This document shows positions 33,935 to 41,786 of a stretch of DNA of 64,000 bases, piece by piece (the first letter of the stretch is position 1; each line of letters begins with the position of its first letter). The DNA lies in the NCBI GenBank assembly GCA_022711595.1, contig JAKLET010000007.1, positions 1 through 64,000 of the forward strand. Reading direction: 5' to 3'. The DNA is from Deltaproteobacteria bacterium (GTDB lineage Bacteria; Desulfobacterota; Syntrophorhabdia; Syntrophorhabdales; Syntrophorhabdaceae). The position numbers were made by a program, and so were the translations under genes. Below the pieces are notes generated by a model that was given only the letters and a program-made list of their open reading frames with translations, was not told where the DNA came from and ran no database searches.

Positions 33935-34519
33935 CTAAAACCCCATTATCCCCTTGCGAATGAACATGATGGCGATGGAGGCTATGATGAGGCTGAAGAC
34001 TTTTGAGATGGCTTCCACTGCCCGCCTTCCCAGGACCTTTAATATGTATCCGGAGAAATAGAGTACGATCCAGCATATTGCGATGTTCAGCACAAGGGAG
34101 ATGAGATAATAATAGACAGGATATTCGTTCCAGATGATCACCGACGTGGCAAGCACGGCCGGCCCGGCGAGAAGGGGTATGCCCAGGGGGACAACTCCAA
34201 AGTATTCGCTCTCTGTCGAAGGTATCTGGTGTCCCAAAATGAGGTCTTTGATGGCGGTGAGGAAGATGACGATCCCGCCGGCTATGAGGAAATCACGCAT
34301 CGATATACCGAGGTATGTCATGACCTGATTGCCGCCAATAACGAAAAGAAGGGATATGATGAATGCCGTGAGGAGCGAATCCTTGAGATGTTTGGTCTTC
34401 GTCTTTTTGTCCATGCCGGCGGTGAACTTAATGTAAATGGGAAAAAGCCCCAGGACGTCAAAGGCAACGAAAAGAGGGATGAATGAGAGGAGAAAGATAT
34501 TGATGAAATTTGTTCTCAT
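33935..34519 (-). CDS. MarC family integral membrane protein
   Basis: A 194-residue inner-membrane protein with six hydrophobic segments. MarC features are PLFVAFDVLGLFPIYI near the N-terminus, FLIAGGIVIFLTAIKDLILG, and VPLGIPLLAGPAVLATSVI. Despite the old name, no transport or antibiotic function is established for the family. It is the last gene of a minus-strand group (aminotransferase-like, nucleotidase, small beta-grasp-like protein, marC) with gaps of 15 bp or less. Confidence 0.92.
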   Translation of the reverse strand: MRTNFINIFLLSFIPLFVAFDVLGLFPIYIKFTAGMDKKTKTKHLKDSLLTAFIISLLFVIGGNQVMTYLGISMRDFLIAGGIVIFLTAIKDLILGHQIPSTESEYFGVVPLGIPLLAGPAVLATSVIIWNEYPVYYYLISLVLNIAICWIVLYFSGYILKVLGRRAVEAISKVFSLIIASIAIMFIRKGIMGF

Positions 34520-34533
34520 GGAAGCCGCCCGCT

Positions 34534-34734
34534 CTATCCTTTCCGGGTTTTCATTCCTACGTAGATCTTCGCGTTCTCGCAGAGGGCACCGTCAAGGCCG
34601 ACCTCGTTGCCCCATTCATCGAAGACCTTTTCCCCTGCAAGCGCCTCATCAAAAAGCCCGGCCCCGATGAGGGCGTGGCGCACGGTCATCCCCGGTGCGA
34701 GATCGATCTGCCTGTCGTTTACGAAGAGCTTCAT
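34534..34734 (-). CDS. Small beta-grasp (ThiS/ubiquitin-like) protein candidate
   Basis: A 66-residue protein, MKLFVNDRQIDLAPGMTVRH onward. The opening hairpin LFVNDRQIDLAPGMTVRHAL and later WGNEVGLDGAL...KIYV match the pattern of small beta-grasp proteins such as ThiS or ferredoxin-like N-domains. It lacks the C-terminal Gly-Gly of sulfur carriers (ends TRKG) and has a single Cys, so it is not a standard ThiS. ATG 34734 lies one base from the nucleotidase stop, so the two are probably co-translated. Function unknown. Confidence 0.65.
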   Translation of the reverse strand: MKLFVNDRQIDLAPGMTVRHALIGAGLFDEALAGEKVFDEWGNEVGLDGALCENAKIYVGMKTRKG

Positions 34735-34735
34735 T

Positions 34736-36286
34736 TCAATTGGATTCGCGTATCCTCCCTTCAACGGAAGGGGATATGTTCTTCTTTTCCTCCACAGCCT
34801 TTACCACAACGTCTCTGAGCCATCTGCCGGCGTCATTGTAAACGATGTTGCCGCTTTTTATCGTACCGCCGATGATAGCGAAATCCTGTGACTGTCTTAT
34901 GGCTTCACGGAACACCTGGTAACCGTCGCCGCCGGCGGCCAGGAAATCATTGGTGGCAACGACATACTGTTTCTCCGGATCAATGGACTTGCCGTTGACG
35001 AACACATCTTTGATCCGGCTGCCTGCCGGTTGTTTCGTTGAATACGTGAAAGAAAGGCCCGCCACCTGCGGGAAGCGTCCCTCCTTCGCCTCAATGCCCG
35101 AGAGGCCGTATTCGAGGGCGTCCTTTACCTGCTTTCCGGTGAGCTTGATCGCTACTATATAATTGTTAAAGGGCAGGACGGAGTAAATGCTTTTTATGTT
35201 GATCCCGCCTTTCTTTATGCTGGCCCGGATCCCTCCGCCATTGATGATAGTGGCGTCTGCGCCCGATTCTTTCTTGAAGATGTCTGCAATGAAGTTGCCG
35301 AGATTGGTTTCCCTGACACGGACATTTTCACCGTCGAGATCGACGGATGCCTTGCCGATGACCCGCCCCATGACCTCGTTTACCTGCCGGGTATATTCGT
35401 CAACGATGCGCGCCACATCTTCCCGCGGTTTCTTTATTTTTTGAGGTGAGACCTCTTCGAGCCTGCTCACGGCATTCACTATCTTTCCGTCTTCCACGGT
35501 CAGGTCAAGGACGCCAAGGACAAGCCCGTGTTCCCAGGCCTGGACTATGATAGTGTTGCCGACGACGATATGCTTGCCTGTTTTGGTGTGGGAATGTCCG
35601 CCGACGATGACATCTATGCCCTTGACGGAATTGGCAAGGGCCATATCGGCATTGTAGCCGATATGGGAAAGAACGACAATGATATCGGCCCTGCCTTTCA
35701 GTTCGCCGATACAGCGTTCTACGGTTTTGGCAACAGGGAGAAACCTGAGACCTTCCACGTTGTCCGGGTGTGTGGCGGAAGGTGTATCTTCGGTGACAAT
35801 ACCGATGATCCCAAGCCTTACCCCGCCGACTTCCTTGATCGTATAAGGCTTGAGAGAGTCGAGGCCTTCGATGTTTGCACCAAGTACGGGAAATTTCGCC
35901 TCCTGAACCCGCTTGACAAGGACCGCTTTGCCGAAATCGAATTCATGATTGCCCACTGTCATGGCATCGAAACCCATGGCGTTCATCACCTCTATTGAAG
36001 GTCTGCCTTCAAAGAGGTTTGCCCAGGTGTTTCCCTGGATCATATCACCCGCCGCGAGAAGAACGGATGGTTTCTCCTGCCTCAGTTGCCCTGCAAGCGC
36101 TGCAAGGTATGCGATACCGCCCTGAGGCGCGTCGGAGCCGAGGCGTTTGTGGTCCTCGGCAAAACCGTGAAAATCGTTCACATGGAGGATCCTTATCTCC
36201 TGGGCGTTGACGAATGCAAGGAAGGAAAAAAAGAAAAAAACGGTAAACGCAAAAGAAGCAACGGCGGCGATTCCTGATCTTTTCAT
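34736..36286 (-). CDS. Exported 5'-nucleotidase / UDP-sugar hydrolase family
   Basis: A 516-residue two-domain enzyme with a signal peptide (cleavage near VNAQ). The metallophosphatase half shows ILHVNDFHG, AAGDMIQGN, VGNHEFDFG, VLSHIGYN and GGHSHT; the C-terminal half shows RVRETNLGNFIADIF, TIINGGGIRASI and LPFNNYIVAIKLTG with substrate-binding sites. It removes phosphate from periplasmic nucleotides or nucleotide sugars. It overlaps the aminotransferase-like gene by 4 bp (ATGA). Confidence 0.94.
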   Translation of the reverse strand: MKRSGIAAVASFAFTVFFFFSFLAFVNAQEIRILHVNDFHGFAEDHKRLGSDAPQGGIAYLAALAGQLRQEKPSVLLAAGDMIQGNTWANLFEGRPSIEVMNAMGFDAMTVGNHEFDFGKAVLVKRVQEAKFPVLGANIEGLDSLKPYTIKEVGGVRLGIIGIVTEDTPSATHPDNVEGLRFLPVAKTVERCIGELKGRADIIVVLSHIGYNADMALANSVKGIDVIVGGHSHTKTGKHIVVGNTIIVQAWEHGLVLGVLDLTVEDGKIVNAVSRLEEVSPQKIKKPREDVARIVDEYTRQVNEVMGRVIGKASVDLDGENVRVRETNLGNFIADIFKKESGADATIINGGGIRASIKKGGINIKSIYSVLPFNNYIVAIKLTGKQVKDALEYGLSGIEAKEGRFPQVAGLSFTYSTKQPAGSRIKDVFVNGKSIDPEKQYVVATNDFLAAGGDGYQVFREAIRQSQDFAIIGGTIKSGNIVYNDAGRWLRDVVVKAVEEKKNISPSVEGRIRESN

Positions 36287-37353
36287 TTTTGCGGGACCCC
36301 CATGATATTTTTTAATGTTTTAAGGTAGCGGGCGTTCCATTTATGGTCCTTGATGGGAAGGAACATGAAGCGCTCGTTCTGTCCGGTCTCGAGTTCGTCG
36401 ACTATGATGCCGTAGCGCAGGAAGGTCTCCATCGGTTTCGAAGGGGGCCTTTTCAAGGAAACGACGAAGAACCCGCAGCAGGTCATGAAAAATGAAACGC
36501 CGTCGATGCGACGCAGATTCTCTTCGATAAAGGAGCGCTCACGCTTCATGAACACCTGGGTGCGCCCGGGATAGGCCCTGTCTTTCAGGGCTGCCATGAC
36601 CGCGTTTTGAGAAAGGGTGTCAGGTACGGTCACGGATGTGTGCTGTCTGACATGCTCGAGCGTCTTTGCCTCTCCGATGGCGTATGAGACGGGAAGTCCG
36701 GCCAGGGAGTAATACTCGGTCAGGCTGCGGATGACAAGGCGTCTGTCCGCCCCGGTTACCTCCTGTGCAAGGGAAGGCTGACCCTGATATTCCCTCAATG
36801 ATTCGTCGATGACAAGCAGGGTGCCGCGCGATCGGGCCGCTTCTGCGATCTTACCCAGTTCTTCAGGGGAGAGCGCCTGTGCCGAAACAAAAGAAGGGGA
36901 CGGGATGACGGCCGCGTCAAACCCGGCCATGTCACGGATCCACCGGTTGATATCCATGGTGAAGCCGTCTTTTTCATTGAGTGGTGAAAAACCGGCCCCC
37001 GGGGTGTCAGGCAGCAGGAACTGTCCGTAATATGACGGATACGGTGAGGGAAAGAGCACCCCGCGCACGTGAAATGCCGAAAAGATCGCGGACGCCAGGC
37101 TTTTTAAGCTCCCGCAGACAAGGACGTTTTCCTCCGGAACGCCTTCTCTCAGCGCGACGAGGCCCGTAAGCCGCCGGGCATGTCTGTCGGGATAGTGGTG
37201 CAGTATTTTCAAGCCCTTTCTGACGGCATTCTTTGTTTTTGCCGAGGGCCCGAGGGGGTTGACCGTTGTCGTGAAATCCATTGCCTGCCGAAGGGTAAGT
37301 TTTTTTCGGCCTGCGAGGTCGTGGATGTCCTGGGTGGGAGCGTCTGTCTTCAT
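36283..37353 (-). CDS. CobD/HisC-type aminotransferase fold protein lacking the PLP lysine
   Basis: A 356-residue fold-type I protein that aligns along its length with CobD/HisC: TTVNPLGPS, YPDRHARRL, LVIDESLREY and VIRSLTEYYSLAGLPVSYAI. At the last site the family has RSLTKFYALPGLRLGY, so the Schiff-base lysine is Glu213 and the phosphate-binding Arg is Pro. The NPNNPTG loop is PSPSFVSAQ and the C-terminal substrate Arg region reads ERFMFLPIK. It cannot work as a normal PLP enzyme, yet the frame is intact and translationally coupled to the nucleotidase. ATG 37353 is used; a GTG at 37416 is possible. Confidence 0.82.
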   Translation of the reverse strand: MKTDAPTQDIHDLAGRKKLTLRQAMDFTTTVNPLGPSAKTKNAVRKGLKILHHYPDRHARRLTGLVALREGVPEENVLVCGSLKSLASAIFSAFHVRGVLFPSPYPSYYGQFLLPDTPGAGFSPLNEKDGFTMDINRWIRDMAGFDAAVIPSPSFVSAQALSPEELGKIAEAARSRGTLLVIDESLREYQGQPSLAQEVTGADRRLVIRSLTEYYSLAGLPVSYAIGEAKTLEHVRQHTSVTVPDTLSQNAVMAALKDRAYPGRTQVFMKRERSFIEENLRRIDGVSFFMTCCGFFVVSLKRPPSKPMETFLRYGIIVDELETGQNERFMFLPIKDHKWNARYLKTLKNIMGVPQK

Positions 37354-37537
37354 AATGTATGTGTTTAATGTTATAGCATGAATGTTGGCCGGAAAAAATC
37401 GGAATTGTAAAACCACGGACGGGTTTCAATGGTCTTTGGGCTGTGCTTGAGGCCAGGCGAACAGTGATTCGCAGGATGGCCGCCGCCGAAGATGCTGCCC
37501 GCTATTGTGAGAAGCTCCGGAAAAACGGATGAAATCG

Positions 37538-37546
37538 TGGTATAAT
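37538..37546 (+). promoter_or_regulatory. Extended -10 promoter of the HAD gene
   Basis: TG-G-TATAAT at 37538-37546 is a perfect extended -10 element with no good -35. The expected transcription start near 37553 is next to ATG 37555, which has no ribosome site, so the message would be leaderless. Confidence 0.55.
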
Positions 37547-37554
37547 AGGCTGCC

Positions 37555-38205
37555 ATGAAAAAGGTTGTCTCCTTCGATCTTGACGGTACACTCGTGGATG
37601 CGCAGTACGGTGAACTGGTCTGGAACCACGGCATCCCCACCGAGTACTCCCGCGTGCACGACATACCCTTCGAAGACGCGAAGAGCTATATCAGGGGCGA
37701 GTATGAATCCGTCGGCGACGGTGACATCAGGTGGTACGAAATAGGCCACTGGCTCGACAGGTTCGGCCTCGATGTCCCGGCCCCGGTGCTCCTTGACCGC
37801 TATGAGTCGCATATCGCGCTTTGTCCCCATTCCAGGGAGGTGCTTGAGGCGCTTGGTGAAAGATACACCCTTGTTATTGCCTCCAACGCTGCGAGGATCT
37901 TCGTGGACAAGGAGCTTTCCCATACCGGCCTCACCGGTTTTTTCACGCGCATCGTGTCGGCAACGACGGATTACGGACTGGTCAAGAAAAAAGAGGAATT
38001 TTTCCAAAGGTTGTGCGGTGAGATGGGCGTTTCCGCAGAGGATGTTGTCCATGTCGGGGACCACCCGGTGTTCGACCATGACGTGCCCGCAGCCCTTGGC
38101 ATAGAGTCGTACCACGTGGACGACCGATATGTCCGGAACGGGGCCGTGTCTTTGGCAAGGCGGACGATAACGGACCTGGAAGAGCTGCTGGAGGTGCTGT
38201 TGTGA
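37555..38205 (+). CDS. HAD-superfamily phosphatase
   Basis: A 216-residue hydrolase with motif I SFDLDGTLVD (Asp8, Asp10), motif II VIASNAA, motif III lysine in YGLVKKKEEFF and motif IV HVGDHPVFDHDV. A helical cap lies between motifs I and II. The type is that of small-molecule phosphatases; the substrate cannot be read from sequence. It overlaps the following zinc-ribbon gene by 4 bp (GTGA). Confidence 0.9.
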   Translation: MKKVVSFDLDGTLVDAQYGELVWNHGIPTEYSRVHDIPFEDAKSYIRGEYESVGDGDIRWYEIGHWLDRFGLDVPAPVLLDRYESHIALCPHSREVLEALGERYTLVIASNAARIFVDKELSHTGLTGFFTRIVSATTDYGLVKKKEEFFQRLCGEMGVSAEDVVHVGDHPVFDHDVPAALGIESYHVDDRYVRNGAVSLARRTITDLEELLEVLL

Positions 38206-38471
38206 AATGCCGCAAATGCAAGGCCCCCATAACGGCTGAAAAGATCTCCTTCCGTGACGAGTGCCCTTTCTGTCATGAAGACCTCCATGTTTGCCTGAAC
38301 TGTATCTTTTATGACACAGGGAAGTCCAACTCCTGCAGGGAGGACAAGGCCGAATACGTCAAAGAAAAGGACAGGGCCAACTTCTGTGAATATTTCCGAT
38401 TCACTGAGAGACAGGACGAGGCGTCTTTGAAGGCCGAAGCCGAGAAGCGGTGGAAAGACCTCTTCAAATAA
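38202..38471 (+). CDS. Small cysteine-rich zinc-ribbon protein
   Basis: An 89-residue protein from GTG 38202. CRKCKAPI and CPFCHEDLHVCLNCIFYD give a zinc ribbon with an extra CxxC, and two more cysteines follow (SNSCRED, NFCEYF). The C-terminal 25 residues are a charged helix ending RWKDLFK. Similar small proteins occur in deltaproteobacteria without known function. It is translationally coupled to the HAD phosphatase. Confidence 0.8.
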   Translation: MKCRKCKAPITAEKISFRDECPFCHEDLHVCLNCIFYDTGKSNSCREDKAEYVKEKDRANFCEYFRFTERQDEASLKAEAEKRWKDLFK

Positions 38472-38586
38472 AGGCGGCTTGAACAGCTTGAACGAAAAGG
38501 CAATAAAGGCTGCCTGGGCAGTTGAAATACCATATCTTTTTTTAGTTTTTCCCGTTCAAACGGCTCAAACGGTTCGAGCTGTCTTT
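38471..38586. repeat. Intergenic CGGCTTGAA-type repeat, site 4
   Basis: GGCGGCTTGAACAGCTTGAA on the left and CCGTTCAAACGGCTCAAACG plus GTTCGAGCTGTC on the right are roughly complementary over about 35 bp, with a core of about 45 bp. It separates two convergent genes and may end transcription on both strands. Confidence 0.65.
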
Positions 38587-38590
38587 TATT

Positions 38591-38836
38591 TCACGCCCGG
38601 GGCCTGGTGAAGATGATCCGGTAGCGGTCCCTGTCAACGCCGAAGCAGACCGTACATTCGCTGTCCTCGCAGGACGGTGTGTCATTGGCATCCAGCTCTT
38701 CCTCCGTGGGCAGGGGTTCCAGGCGGACCTCGAAACCGATCTCCTCGTACATTTCAACCACCTCGGAAAGCCTCGGTTCACAGGCGACAAACCTTCTTTC
38801 CCAGCCAGCCCTGATAAGGTCTTTTTCACGTTTCAT
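38591..38836 (-). CDS. Conserved small Cys-motif protein
   Basis: An 81-residue protein starting [16 protein letters not shown]. It contains [19 protein letters not shown], then [11 protein letters not shown], a three-cysteine cluster (CxxxxCxxC) suited to metal binding, and ends [12 protein letters not shown] 38836 overlaps the stop of the epimerase gene (ATGA), so it is translated with the UDP-sugar genes. I do not know the function. Confidence 0.75.
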   Translation of the reverse strand: MKREKDLIRAGWERRFVACEPRLSEVVEMYEEIGFEVRLEPLPTEEELDANDTPSCEDSECTVCFGVDRDRYRIIFTRPRA

Positions 38837-39846
38837 GATCGCGCCCCCCTTTTCTGAAAGTATTCCACGGTTTTTTTGAGTCCCTTCTCCAATGTGGTCG
38901 AGGGTTGCCACTTAAGGGTCTTTTTTGCCAGGGAAATGTCCGGGCAGCGTCGCTTCGGATCGTCTTCGGGGAGTTTTTTGTGCACGATGGTGGATCTGGA
39001 ACGGGTGAGCTTTATGATAGTCCGGGCTATATCGAGGATGGAGCTTTCCTTGGGATTTCCCAGATTGACGGGTCCCGGAAACCCGGAGAAACCCGGCTTG
39101 GTGTAATCCTCCTGCATTTCGAAAACGTTCGTTTCATAATCCATGAACCTGATGAGAGCTTCCACCATGTCATCTATGAAGGTAAAGGACCGTGTCTGGG
39201 TGCCGTCACCGTAAATGGTGATGGGTTTTCCCGACAGGGCCTGGACGATGAAGTTGCTCACCACACGTCCGTCATCGGGACGCATCCTGGGGCCGTAAGT
39301 GTTGAAGATGCGGGCGACCTTGATGTCGACCTTGTTCTGGCGCATATAGTCAAAAAAGAGGGTTTCCGCGACACGTTTGCCTTCATCGTAGCAGCTTCTT
39401 TTACCGATCGGGTTTACGTTCCCCCAGTATTGTTCTTTCTGGGGATGTACATCGGGGTCGCCGTAGATCTCGCTGGTGGATGCCTGAAGGATCCTGGCGC
39501 GGACGCGTTTTGCGAGGCCCAGCATGTTGAGGGCGCCAAGGACGTTCACTTTGGTTGTCTTGACGGGGTTGTACTGATAATGGATAGGGCTCGCCGGACA
39601 GGCGAGGTTGAAGACCCAGTCGACCTCAAGGAGGACCGGCTGAGTGATATCGTGTCGGATCAGCTCGAAACCCTTGTGCTTCAGAAGGTGGGAAATGTTG
39701 TCTTTTATGCCGGTAAAAAAGTTGTCCAGGCAAACTACCTCGTGACCGTCGTCAAGGAGCCTCTCGCAAAGATGGGACCCGATGAAACCGGCTCCGCCGG
39801 TGACGAGTATGCGTTTTTGCCTGCCGTAGGTGCGGAAGCTATACAT
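38833..39846 (-). CDS. UDP-glucuronate decarboxylase (UDP-xylose synthase) type SDR
   Basis: A 337-residue extended short-chain dehydrogenase. The NAD-binding motif is [14 protein letters not shown]; the catalytic residues are in [11 protein letters not shown] and [11 protein letters not shown] (YxxxK). The segment [19 protein letters not shown] is typical of UDP-xylose synthases. It converts UDP-glucuronate to UDP-xylose in the cytoplasm. The upstream gene makes UDP-glucuronate and overlaps it by 8 bp. ATG 39846 is preferred over the longer frame inside ugd. Confidence 0.92.
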   Translation of the reverse strand: MYSFRTYGRQKRILVTGGAGFIGSHLCERLLDDGHEVVCLDNFFTGIKDNISHLLKHKGFELIRHDITQPVLLEVDWVFNLACPASPIHYQYNPVKTTKVNVLGALNMLGLAKRVRARILQASTSEIYGDPDVHPQKEQYWGNVNPIGKRSCYDEGKRVAETLFFDYMRQNKVDIKVARIFNTYGPRMRPDDGRVVSNFIVQALSGKPITIYGDGTQTRSFTFIDDMVEALIRFMDYETNVFEMQEDYTKPGFSGFPGPVNLGNPKESSILDIARTIIKLTRSRSTIVHKKLPEDDPKRRCPDISLAKKTLKWQPSTTLEKGLKKTVEYFQKRGARS

Positions 39847-41167
39847 TTGGCCTGCCGATGCAGTAATATTTAAACCCTGTTTTGGCAAGTGTTTTCGGAT
39901 TGTACTGGTTCCGGCCGTCAAAGATCACCGGAGTTTTCATCAGGGAGAGCATCTTTTCGAAATCGGGTTCACGGAAAGAGAGCCATTCAGTGACAAGCAG
40001 GAGCGCATCGGTCCCTTTAAGGACGTCATACTGGTTCCTGCCGAAGCGAACGGCCTTGTTTCCCTTGAAGACGTTTTTCGCGACGCCGGTTGCCTTGGGA
40101 TCGAAGAGGCTGCAGGAGGCCCCTGCCGCTGTCAGATCATCGACAATATAGACCGCCGGTGCCTCGCGCATATCATCGGTGTTCGGTTTGAACGCAAGTC
40201 CCCAGACGGCGAATTTTTTACCTTTCAGGTCACCTTTGTAGAATTTCTTTATCCTCTCGAAAAAGAGTTTGCGCTGGTTCCGGTTGACTTCCATCACTTC
40301 TTCGAGGATTGTGGGATTGTATCCAAAACTCTGGGAGGTCTTGATAAGCGCACGGACGTCCTTCGGGAAGCAGGAGCCGCCGAAACCCACGCCGGGGAAA
40401 AGGAACTTGGGCCCGATCCTTGAATCGGAGCCGATGCCGCGCATGATCATCATTATATCAGCCCCGAGCCTGTCGCAGATGTTGGAGATCTGGTTCATGA
40501 AGGATATACGCGTGGCAAGCATGGCATTGGCCGCGTATTTTGTCATTTCGCTCGACTTCACGTCCATTACTATAAAGGGCGCGCCGGTTCGTACGAAGGG
40601 CGAGTAAAGTTCCCGGAGTATCTCTTCGACCCGCTCGTGCTCGACGCCTACTATCACCCTCTCGGGTTTCATGCAGTCGTCGACGGCGACGCCTTCTTTC
40701 AGGAACTCGGGATTCGAAGCGATGTCAAAGGATATGTCGGCCTTGCGTTTATCAAGTTCTTTCGTGATGGCGCCCTTCACCTTTTCGCATGTGCCCACGG
40801 GAACTGTCGATTTTATGACTACGATACGGTATTTTTCGATGGACCGCCCGATATCCTCCGCGACGCGCATGACGAACTTGAGGTCCGCCGAGCCGTCTTC
40901 GTCCTGAGGTGTGTTGACGCAGATGAAAATTATGAGGCCGTGTTCGACGGCTTTTTTGATCTCGGTGGTAAAACGGAGCCTGCCCTCCTTGATATTATTC
41001 TTAACAAGTTCGTCAAGCTGGGGTTCGTATATGGGTATGACGCCTTTTTTCAAACCGGCGATCTTTTCTTTGTCGATGTCCATGCAGATGACATCGTTGC
41101 CTGTTTCAGCGAAACACGCACCGGTGACAAGACCCACATAACCCACGCCAATGACAGAGATACGCAT
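39839..41167 (-). CDS. ugd: UDP-glucose 6-dehydrogenase
   Basis: A 442-residue UDP-glucose/GDP-mannose dehydrogenase. The NAD site is [14 protein letters not shown]; other marks are [22 protein letters not shown], and the catalytic cysteine Cys266 in [12 protein letters not shown]. The pairing with a UDP-xylose synthase makes UDP-glucose the likely substrate rather than GDP-mannose. The product feeds surface polysaccharide synthesis. It is divergent from the rimP operon. Confidence 0.95.
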   Translation of the reverse strand: MRISVIGVGYVGLVTGACFAETGNDVICMDIDKEKIAGLKKGVIPIYEPQLDELVKNNIKEGRLRFTTEIKKAVEHGLIIFICVNTPQDEDGSADLKFVMRVAEDIGRSIEKYRIVVIKSTVPVGTCEKVKGAITKELDKRKADISFDIASNPEFLKEGVAVDDCMKPERVIVGVEHERVEEILRELYSPFVRTGAPFIVMDVKSSEMTKYAANAMLATRISFMNQISNICDRLGADIMMIMRGIGSDSRIGPKFLFPGVGFGGSCFPKDVRALIKTSQSFGYNPTILEEVMEVNRNQRKLFFERIKKFYKGDLKGKKFAVWGLAFKPNTDDMREAPAVYIVDDLTAAGASCSLFDPKATGVAKNVFKGNKAVRFGRNQYDVLKGTDALLLVTEWLSFREPDFEKMLSLMKTPVIFDGRNQYNPKTLAKTGFKYYCIGRPNV

Positions 41168-41239
41168 GAACCCTCCACTTTTTTCATCTTTTTACCCCGC
41201 GGTGCGGGGCAAAGTCAATATAAATGCTGGTAATTTGCG

Positions 41240-41268
41240 TTGCATTCACCGGTGAATTGTGATAAAAA
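41240..41268 (+). promoter_or_regulatory. Possible promoter of the rimP-nusA operon
   Basis: TTGCAT at 41240-41245 and TAAAAA at 41263-41268 stand 17 bp apart, upstream of the hairpin at 41279. The -10 match is modest. Confidence 0.35.
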
Positions 41269-41278
41269 AATACGTTCA

Positions 41279-41305
41279 AGTGGGTTCAGCCCGCTTTTTT
41301 AATTT
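41279..41305 (+). terminator. Terminator-like hairpin in the rimP leader
   Basis: AGTGGG-TTCAG-CCCGCT forms a 6-bp stem with a 5-nt loop, followed by TTTTTT-AA-TTTTT. No plus-strand gene ends here, so it lies between the probable promoter and rimP and could act as an attenuator of the nusA operon. Confidence 0.55.
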
Positions 41306-41313
41306 TTACCGCG

Positions 41314-41784
41314 ATGATATCCGCCACGGAAACAATAGAAAAACTGGAGGGGATAATTGCCTCCATACTCAGTGATCGCGCGCTCGAGCTTGTTGATATC
41401 GAATTCCATACATCCGGGAAAAGGTGGCTTCTGAGGGTTTACATAGACAAACAGGGGGGCGTGACGATCGACGATTGCGAATATGTCAGCCGCGAGTTGA
41501 GCAGGATCCTCGATGTGAACGATCTTATCGAGCATGCCTATACCCTGGAAGTGTCTTCGCCGGGACTCACGAGGGCCCTGAAAAAGAGGGAGGATTTCAC
41601 GAGGGCGCGGGGGAAGAAATGCCGGATCATCGCGAACCGTCAGGTCGAAGGGAAACTGGAATTCTCAGGTATCATTGCAGACGTAACGGATGATGAAGTG
41701 GTAATGCAAGAAAAAATAGGTATGTTTACCATCCCGATATGTGCTATAAAAAAGGCACATTTGGAGTTTGATATTGAGGGGTAG
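41314..41784 (+). CDS. rimP: Ribosome maturation factor RimP
   Basis: A 156-residue protein needed for 30S subunit maturation. Features are ELVDIEFHTSGKRWLLRVYIDK, GVTIDDCEYVSRELSRILD and YTLEVSSPGLTRALKK, followed by the small SH3-like C-terminal domain. Start ATG 41314 lacks a clear ribosome site. It is the first gene of a long co-directional operon and is followed by nusA at 2 bp. Confidence 0.94.
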   Translation: MISATETIEKLEGIIASILSDRALELVDIEFHTSGKRWLLRVYIDKQGGVTIDDCEYVSRELSRILDVNDLIEHAYTLEVSSPGLTRALKKREDFTRARGKKCRIIANRQVEGKLEFSGIIADVTDDEVVMQEKIGMFTIPICAIKKAHLEFDIEG

Positions 41785-41786
41785 CA

